Shown: positions 58,872-64,000 of the stretch, piece by piece | Numbering within the stretch: position 1 is the first letter of the stretch | How the letters are laid out: each line of letters begins with the position of its first letter | Assembly: GCA_964399165.1 (NCBI GenBank) | Contig: CAYNPO010000002.1 | Location: 1-64,000 of the forward strand | Origin: UBA6144 sp964399165 | GTDB taxonomy: Bacteria > Bdellovibrionota > Bacteriovoracia > Bacteriovoracales > Bacteriovoracaceae | Direction: 5' to 3' | DNA: 64,000 bases | The notes under the pieces: generated by a model | Seen by the model: the letters and a program-made list of their open reading frames with translations, nothing else | Databases searched by the model: none | What the model was told of the DNA's origin: nothing | Made by a program: the position numbers and the translations under genes

Positions 58872-59498
58872 ATGACGAAAAAAATCGCCGTGGTGGACCC
58901 CTACATGGTCACCCCCGCCCTGAGCGCCTACAACCGCATGGTGGACTTGCTCGGAGTCCCCCTACACTACCACCAGCCGCGCGTGGCCCCGGGGACCCTG
59001 GAAACCGCGCGGGCCGACGCGTACCTGGTGCTGGGAAGCGCCTCCCACGTAACCGAAGCGCTGGAATGGCATAGCCCACTGGCAGACTTCCTGCTGGCAG
59101 AATTGCGCCGGGGCAAGCCCGTTCTCGGCATTTGCTTCGGCCATCAGTTGATTTGCCACGCCTTGGGAGGTGAAGTGCGCTTCCTACACGCGGATGAGCG
59201 CAAGCTCACCGGCGCGCGCACGGTGGAACTGACCCGGGAGCTGGCGGGCCTCCCCAGTGGAGAACGCCTTTCCCTGGCGGTCCGCCACCGCCAGGCCGTA
59301 GTCAAACTGCCCGAGGAACTGGTGGAAGTGGGCAGGGGTGTTGACCCTGCTCTCCCCCACGACCTGGTGGCCCATCGAGAGTGGCCCTTCCTCGGCTGCC
59401 AACCGCATCCCGAGGAATTTCCCGCCGAGGGCGTGCTACCCGTGGACGGTGACCGGCTGATCAAAGGTTTCTTCCGCTCCCATGGGGTCGTGGCTTGA
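58872..59498 (+). CDS. Class I glutamine amidotransferase-like protein
   Basis: A 208-residue stand-alone class I amidotransferase: GICFGHQLICHALGG contains the nucleophile Cys, and GCQPHPEEFP the catalytic His and Glu. Such GuaA-N-like proteins either supply ammonia to an unlinked synthase or hydrolyse gamma-glutamyl compounds. The first residues (KKIAVVDPYMVTPALSAYNRM) lack similarity to GuaA or CarA. The small exported protein gene overlaps its 3' end. Partner synthase not in the window. Confidence 0.9.
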   Translation: MTKKIAVVDPYMVTPALSAYNRMVDLLGVPLHYHQPRVAPGTLETARADAYLVLGSASHVTEALEWHSPLADFLLAELRRGKPVLGICFGHQLICHALGGEVRFLHADERKLTGARTVELTRELAGLPSGERLSLAVRHRQAVVKLPEELVEVGRGVDPALPHDLVAHREWPFLGCQPHPEEFPAEGVLPVDGDRLIKGFFRSHGVVA

Positions 59499-59833
59499 GC
59501 GCGCTCATCGCGGCAGCACTGATGGCCATGCTATGGGCCCCGGCGGGTTCCGAAGCTCCGCGTGCCTCCTGGAAGTGCCCGGTTCCCCCGGCCACCGACG
59601 AGGTGTGCGTGTACACTGACGGGCACCGAGTGGTGGCGGTGAATTTAATGGCGCGTCCGGTGGTGGTACAGCTGCGGCTCAAGCGCGTGGAAAACCTGCG
59701 GTTGGCCTATCGCCACCCCTTCGTCGAAGAAGTGGCGGCGGGCAGTTCCCGAACCCTGCTGAAGTTTGGCGTGGTGGATGCGGGGATACCCCACACCCTG
59801 GATTATGACTGGGCATGGCATCCCACCGAATGA
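59495..59833 (+). CDS. Small exported hypothetical protein
   Basis: A 112-residue protein with a probable signal peptide (ALIAAALMAMLWAPAGSEA). The start is a TTG overlapping the upstream stop codon (TTGA), as in mtnC. The mature part is a single beta-rich domain with Cys in WKCPVPPATDEVCVY; about eight short strands can be guessed. No family recognised. Probably cotranscribed with the amidotransferase, and nearly abutting the convergent gene at 59836. Confidence 0.6.
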   Translation: MSALIAAALMAMLWAPAGSEAPRASWKCPVPPATDEVCVYTDGHRVVAVNLMARPVVVQLRLKRVENLRLAYRHPFVEEVAAGSSRTLLKFGVVDAGIPHTLDYDWAWHPTE

Positions 59834-59835
59834 CC

Positions 59836-60270
59836 TTAGGGGATGGGTGGGACTTTCTGCAGGACCTCGTCCCGGTAACGCCGTAACGCTGCGATGTCAC
59901 TCTCGAAAAGTTCCCGCAAGCGACGGTCCGATTCCTTATAAACGTGGGCGGAGATGCGTGGCAGCCAGCGCTGCCACGCCAGGCGGCGCTTCGGTTCGGT
60001 CTCAGGAAGCAAGCTCTTCCCCTCTGGCGTGCGCAGGTGCCGACGGATGAGATCGACGGTCACGCAGATGATGAAGTAGCGAGTCTCCAGGGTCGAACTC
60101 CTTATCCTGGCGGTATAGGCTGGATTCGGCGTTGGCCCCGAGGGGGGCGTTTCCCAGTTAGATTCGTTCGAATAGACTTTCTCCCAGTAGCCCTCGATAC
60201 TTTTGGCTTCCTCCGTATACCCGGCGTGCGCGGCGGTGAAAACAGTCACGAACAAGCACAGCAGTTTCAT
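59836..60270 (-). CDS. Exported hypothetical protein after guaA
   Basis: A 144-residue protein with a signal peptide (MKLLCLFVTVFTAAHA). The mature part is helical, Arg/Glu-rich (RRLRELFESDIAALRRYRDEV). The ATG at 60270 is preferred over 60276 because it overlaps the guaA stop (ATGA). It therefore belongs to the guaB-guaA operon, an odd place for an exported protein. No family recognised. Confidence 0.6.
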   Translation of the reverse strand: MKLLCLFVTVFTAAHAGYTEEAKSIEGYWEKVYSNESNWETPPSGPTPNPAYTARIRSSTLETRYFIICVTVDLIRRHLRTPEGKSLLPETEPKRRLAWQRWLPRISAHVYKESDRRLRELFESDIAALRRYRDEVLQKVPPIP

Positions 60271-61814
60271 TCCCATTCGATGGTCCCCGGGGGTTTGGAG
60301 GTGAGGTCATAGACCACCCTGGTGACACCGGCCACCTCGTTGCAGATGCGCGCGGCTACCCGATGCAGGAAGGTCCAGGGAAGCTCGGTAGCAGTGGCAG
60401 TCATACCGTCCTGGGAATTGACCATCCTGAGCGAGATGACTTCCTCGTAGACGCGTCCGTCGCCCTTCACTCCCACCGTTTTCACGGGCAACAGCACGGT
60501 AAAGGCCTGCCAGGTAGACCCGTAAAGTCCGTGTTCCTTGAGTTCCTCGAAGAGGATTTGGTCGGAGAGCTGCACCTTGCGGATGGAGGCCTCGGAAAGG
60601 GCCCCGAGCACGCGCACGCCGATGCCCGGTCCCGGAAACGGGTGACGCCAGACCCACTCGCGCTCCAGCCCTAGTTCTTGCCCCATGGCACGGACCTCGT
60701 CCTTGAAGAGCATGCGCAGGGGCTCGAGCAGCTTGAGCTTCATGCGCTCCGGCAGCCCCCCCACGTTGTGGTGGCTCTTGATTGTGACGGATTTGCCGCC
60801 TTTCTTGTGTGGGGAGAAGGACTCGATGACGTCGGGGTAGAGCGTGCCCTGGAGCAAGTGGGTGAAGTGGACGCCGTGGTCCTGGGCGTAGCGGTTCACC
60901 TCCGCCTCGAACACATCGATGAAGGTTCGGCCGATGATTTTGCGTTTTTGTTCAGGTTCCGCCACTCCAGCCAGAGCGCCGAGGAAGCGGTCACGGGCGT
61001 CGATGACCTCAATTTTGAGAGAAGTGCGCTCTTTGAGGAGACGGATATGGTGGAGGTCCTGGGGACGGAGCAAACCATTGTCCACGAAGAAGCAGTGGAG
61101 AGCCTCCCCAATCACCCGGTGGGTGAGGACTGCCGCCACCAAGGAGTCCACGCCACCGGAGAAAGCGCAGAGAACCTTGCCTGTGCCCGCGGCCTTAACC
61201 TCGTCCATGCACTCTTGCAGCATGGTGCGCCCGTCCCAGTCAGCGCGCAGCTTGGCCACACCTTCGAGGAAAAAGCGCAGCACTTCCTTGCCATGCTCGG
61301 TGTGGTGGACTTCGGGGTGGAATTGCAACCCCAGCAAGGGCCGCGAGCCGTGGCGGATGCCGGCGACCAAACCGTGCTCACTCTTGAGGCACACGCTGAA
61401 ACCCGGAGGCGGGACGACCACGTGGTCGGAGTGGCTCATCCACACCTTCAGCTCGGGGGGACAACCAGGAATGGCGAATCCATCCACTCCCTTGAGTTGC
61501 GCGGGGCCATACTCGCCCTGCACGCCTTTCTCCACTTTGCCCCCGAAGTGCTGGCCCATGATCTGCATGCCATAGCATACGCCCAGCACCGGCATGCTCT
61601 CGTCGGCGAAGAAGGGGCGGTAGTCCGTGGCGTCCTCAAAGACGCTCTGAGGGCCGCCGGAGAGGACCAGGGCCCGTGGTTTCCCACCGGAGCGCAGCCG
61701 CTCCAAGGCGGCTTCCAGAGTCAGGATATCGCTGGAGAAACCAAGTTCACGCATTTTGCGCGTGATCAGCTGGGTGTACTGGGAACCGAAATCGACGATC
61801 CAGACTCCGTGCAC
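60267..61814 (-). CDS. guaA: GMP synthase (glutamine-hydrolysing)
   Basis: A 515-residue enzyme converting XMP to GMP. N-terminal class I amidotransferase with VCYGMQIMGQ (nucleophile Cys) and FHPEVHHTEHG (His, Glu), then an ATP pyrophosphatase domain with AFSGGVDSLVAA, and a C-terminal dimerisation domain (ITKRP-like region) ending VVYDLTSKPPGTIEWE. Start is a GTG with GGAG 5 bases upstream. It follows guaB by 10 bases and closes the GMP branch of purine synthesis. Full length. Confidence 0.97.
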   Translation of the reverse strand: MHGVWIVDFGSQYTQLITRKMRELGFSSDILTLEAALERLRSGGKPRALVLSGGPQSVFEDATDYRPFFADESMPVLGVCYGMQIMGQHFGGKVEKGVQGEYGPAQLKGVDGFAIPGCPPELKVWMSHSDHVVVPPPGFSVCLKSEHGLVAGIRHGSRPLLGLQFHPEVHHTEHGKEVLRFFLEGVAKLRADWDGRTMLQECMDEVKAAGTGKVLCAFSGGVDSLVAAVLTHRVIGEALHCFFVDNGLLRPQDLHHIRLLKERTSLKIEVIDARDRFLGALAGVAEPEQKRKIIGRTFIDVFEAEVNRYAQDHGVHFTHLLQGTLYPDVIESFSPHKKGGKSVTIKSHHNVGGLPERMKLKLLEPLRMLFKDEVRAMGQELGLEREWVWRHPFPGPGIGVRVLGALSEASIRKVQLSDQILFEELKEHGLYGSTWQAFTVLLPVKTVGVKGDGRVYEEVISLRMVNSQDGMTATATELPWTFLHRVAARICNEVAGVTRVVYDLTSKPPGTIEWE

Positions 61815-61824
61815 GGGGGCTCCT

Positions 61825-63288
61825 TCAGCTTTGGCGGTAGTTCGGGGCTTCCTTGGTGATGATGATGTCGTGGGGATGGCTTTCCTTCAGGGACGCTCCG
61901 GTGATCTTGATGAAACGCGCCTTCTCGCGCAACTCGCCCAGGTCCTTGGCGCCCACGTAGCCCATGCCGGAGCGGATGCCGCCAGCGAGCTGGAACAGGT
62001 TAGTGGAGAGCGGGCCGCGGTAGGGCACCTGCCCCTCGATGCCCTCGGGCACGAGTTTCGCGGCGTCGTCCACGCCAGCCTGGCCGTAGCGGTCCTTGGA
62101 GCCTTTTTCCATGGCGCCCATGGAACCCATGCCACGGTACACTTTGTAGGCGCGGCCCTGGTAAAGCACCATCTCGCCCGGTGCCTCGTCGGTGCCCGCG
62201 AAGAGCGAGCCGATCATCACGCTGCCGGCTCCGGCGGCCAGGGCCTTGACGATGTCGCCGGAGAATTTGATGCCCCCATCGGCGATGAAGGGAATGCCCG
62301 CCTCGTCGCAGGGCTTGCGGCAGTCCATCAGGGCCTGCATCTGGGGCACACCAATGCCCGCAATCACGCGGGTGGTGCAGATGGAACCGGGCCCGATGCC
62401 CACCTTCACGCCGTCCACCCCCGCCTTGATGAGGTCCTCGCAAGCCTTGGCAGTGGCGACGTTGCCGGCGACCACGTCGATCTTTTTGCCCATGGCCTTC
62501 AGCGTCCGCACCATCTCGATCACGCCTTTGGAGTGCCCGTGGGCGGTGTCCACCACGATGGCGTCCACTTGGGCGCGGACCAGTGCCTCGGCACGTTTGA
62601 GTTCCTTCTCCCCCACCCCGACGGCTGCGGCGACCCGCAGGCGCCCATGGGCGTCCTTGTTGGAACGCGGGTACTGGATGGTTTTCTCGATGTCGCTGAT
62701 GGTGATGAGCCCCTTCAGGATGCCGTCCTTGTCCACCACCGGAAGCTTTTCCACTCGGTGCTTCTGGAGCAAAGCCTTGGCGGTTTCGAAGGGAGTGCCC
62801 TCCGGGGCGGTGACCAGCTTGGTGGCGGTCATCACCTCGCGCACTTTCTTGGAACCGTCGGTTTCGAAGCGCAGGTCCCGGTTGGTGATCATGCCTACCA
62901 GGCGCTTCTTCTCATCCACCACCGGGAAGCCGGAAATTTTATGGTGTCGCACCTGCTCGAGCAGCTCGCCGATGGTCATGTCGGGACGGGCCGTGACCGG
63001 GTCCAACACCATGCCGGCGGAGAACTTCTTCACTTTCTCCACCTCCATCGCCTGGAGTTCGGGAGAGAGATTCTTATGGACCACGCCGATGCCGCCCTCC
63101 TGGGCCATGACGATGGCGGTGCGGGATTCCGTAACCGTGTCCATGGCCGAAGATGCGAGGGGGACGTTGAGAAGGATATTGCGGGTGAAGCGGGAGCTCA
63201 GTTCGACTTCGGTGGGCAGTACTTCGGAGTAGCCCGGCATGATCAACACGTCGTCGTAGGTCAGGGCCTCGGAGGGGGTGTAAAACAT
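61825..63288 (-). CDS. guaB: IMP dehydrogenase
   Basis: A 487-residue enzyme that oxidises IMP to XMP with NAD, the committed step to GMP. TIM barrel with catalytic Cys loop GPGSICTTRV, the mobile flap containing RYGQAGVDD, and an inserted pair of CBS domains (about 95-215: MTATKLVTAPEG and GLITISDI). Ribosome-binding site AAAGGG 8 bases before the ATG. First gene of guaB-guaA. Standard length; no obvious ligand-sensing leader. Confidence 0.97.
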   Translation of the reverse strand: MFYTPSEALTYDDVLIMPGYSEVLPTEVELSSRFTRNILLNVPLASSAMDTVTESRTAIVMAQEGGIGVVHKNLSPELQAMEVEKVKKFSAGMVLDPVTARPDMTIGELLEQVRHHKISGFPVVDEKKRLVGMITNRDLRFETDGSKKVREVMTATKLVTAPEGTPFETAKALLQKHRVEKLPVVDKDGILKGLITISDIEKTIQYPRSNKDAHGRLRVAAAVGVGEKELKRAEALVRAQVDAIVVDTAHGHSKGVIEMVRTLKAMGKKIDVVAGNVATAKACEDLIKAGVDGVKVGIGPGSICTTRVIAGIGVPQMQALMDCRKPCDEAGIPFIADGGIKFSGDIVKALAAGAGSVMIGSLFAGTDEAPGEMVLYQGRAYKVYRGMGSMGAMEKGSKDRYGQAGVDDAAKLVPEGIEGQVPYRGPLSTNLFQLAGGIRSGMGYVGAKDLGELREKARFIKITGASLKESHPHDIIITKEAPNYRQS

Positions 63289-63365
63289 GCGGCATACCCT
63301 TTGGAGAGATATGCCTCAAACTTATAGCGTGAAGGGGGGTCCGATGACCAGGAAAAGCTCGGTGG

Positions 63366-64000
63366 TCAAATGCGCAGGACGTAGCCCAGGTTTTTGAGGG
63401 TCTTGATGTGGTTGGAGAAGGGACGCAATTTGCGCCGCAAGTTGGAGAAGTGGGTGTCCAGGTTGTTCACCTCCACATGGACGTCCTTCCACAGCATGGT
63501 GATCAGGTCGTCCTTGTGGATGACGCGGTTCGGGTTCTGGGCCAACACCAGCAGGAGTTGGTACTCCTTGGGGGTCAACTTCACGGCGTGGCCCGCCAGC
63601 ACCACCTGATGCCCGTCCAGGTCGATGACCATGTCCTTGAACTGGATGGTCTTGTTCAAGCTTAGGTTCTTTTTGGTAAGCTGCACGCGGTTCTTGATCC
63701 GCGCTGCCAACTCCTCGATCTCGATGGGCTTGGTGATGAAGTCGTCGGCGCCCATTTCCAGGCCCTTGAGTTTGACCGGCAGCGTCCCGTCCCCCGTCAA
63801 GAAGAGAATGGGTAGAAAACTCTTAGACCGGCGAATCTCTTCGTAAATCTGAAACCCATCTTTCCCGGGCATGTGGAGATCGAGCAGAACGGCATCAGTG
63901 GGATTATTCTTCACGAATTCAATGGCGACTTCGGGTTCCCAGAAAGTCTCACAGTTGAACTTTCCCTCAAGACCAATCTTATAAGTCTCGAGAACGTCTC
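63366..64000 (-). CDS. OmpR-family response regulator (5' end outside window)
   Basis: The C-terminal 210 or so residues of a two-component response regulator. The receiver domain shows the phospho-acceptor in AVLLDLHMPGKDG, then the Thr in FLTGDGT and Lys in ITKPIEIEEL. The DNA-binding winged helix follows with LTPKEYQLLLVLAQNPNRVI and the turn NNLDTHFSNLRRKL. The frame is open at the right edge (VLETYKIGLEGKF is the translated start), so the first strand and acidic pocket residues lie outside. No kinase is seen beside it. Confidence 0.93.
   Translation of the reverse strand, partial: DVLETYKIGLEGKFNCETFWEPEVAIEFVKNNPTDAVLLDLHMPGKDGFQIYEEIRRSKSFLPILFLTGDGTLPVKLKGLEMGADDFITKPIEIEELAARIKNRVQLTKKNLSLNKTIQFKDMVIDLDGHQVVLAGHAVKLTPKEYQLLLVLAQNPNRVIHKDDLITMLWKDVHVEVNNLDTHFSNLRRKLRPFSNHIKTLKNLGYVLRI

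Noticed and set aside
60678..63327. Long open frames opposite guaA and guaB
   Set aside because: Same reason: antisense shadows of intact core genes, with Val/Gly/His-rich composition and no recognisable family.
1..64000. tRNA, rRNA, CRISPR array, transposase or integrase
   Set aside because: None found on reading the intergenic regions and proteins; the sequence GGGGCCAGGGTCAGACC near position 43 recalls repeats near transposases elsewhere but stands alone.

Overview
The window is mostly high-GC DNA (roughly 60% or more by eye), packed with short intergenic gaps, ATGA-type gene overlaps and many exported proteins and lipoproteins. The best-fitting host is a member of the Bdellovibrionota (Bdellovibrio-like predatory or related bacteria). 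This is an inference from the giant fibre protein ending in a peptidase S74 chaperone (the layout of Bdellovibrio mosaic adhesive trimer, MAT, proteins), the abundance of small exported proteins, and the mix of housekeeping genes. No rRNA, tRNA, CRISPR array or intact insertion sequence was seen.

Layout. 1-3.3 kb is an AT-rich island holding a predicted restriction endonuclease and a beta-class adenine methyltransferase, convergent and overlapping, with a promoter and operator-like palindrome in front of the methyltransferase. 3.3-6.2 kb has a lipoprotein, a YbdK-type carboxylate-amine ligase and a CLC chloride/proton antiporter. 6.3-8.8 kb is a TetR-headed operon (two SRPBCC proteins, a GST, a YCII protein) whose promoter is embedded in a palindrome and gives a leaderless mRNA. 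9-16.9 kb carries small exported proteins, MtfA-like peptidase, AzlCD, a leaderless MarR regulator with DUF1398, SlyX, two GNATs and an MBL hydrolase. 16.9-20.5 kb groups an exported PIOX-type haem alpha-dioxygenase, an Mpo1/DUF962 protein and a protein with a catalase-like pattern: a candidate fatty-acid alpha-oxidation/oxylipin locus.

20.5-36 kb contains a glycosyltransferase, an MHYT hybrid histidine kinase, a peptide deformylase carrying an apparent signal peptide, an exported GDPD, an MFS transporter, a split PuuD-like membrane protein/cytochrome c pair, a thioesterase, an HlyIII protein, and an ExbB/MotA channel paired with a membrane-anchored VWA protein. 36-37.6 kb has ilvE followed by the wreck of an HI0074/HI0073 (HEPN/MNT) pair. 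37.6-44.4 kb is one 2285-residue fibre gene with internal duplication.

44.6-64 kb is mainly core: Na+/H+ antiporter, ferredoxin, phosphohexomutase, queC, two related C-x12-C exported proteins, a CsgG/FlgT-like lipoprotein behind dnaE, the methionine-salvage operon mtnB-mtnD-mtnC, an outer-membrane protein with its lipoprotein, a class I amidotransferase, guaB-guaA, and an OmpR-type response regulator cut by the right edge.

The most interesting points are the alpha-oxidation locus, the export-signal deformylase, the proton-channel/VWA pair, the leaderless self-regulated repressors, the fibre, the decayed HEPN/MNT pair, and the C-x12-C protein family.
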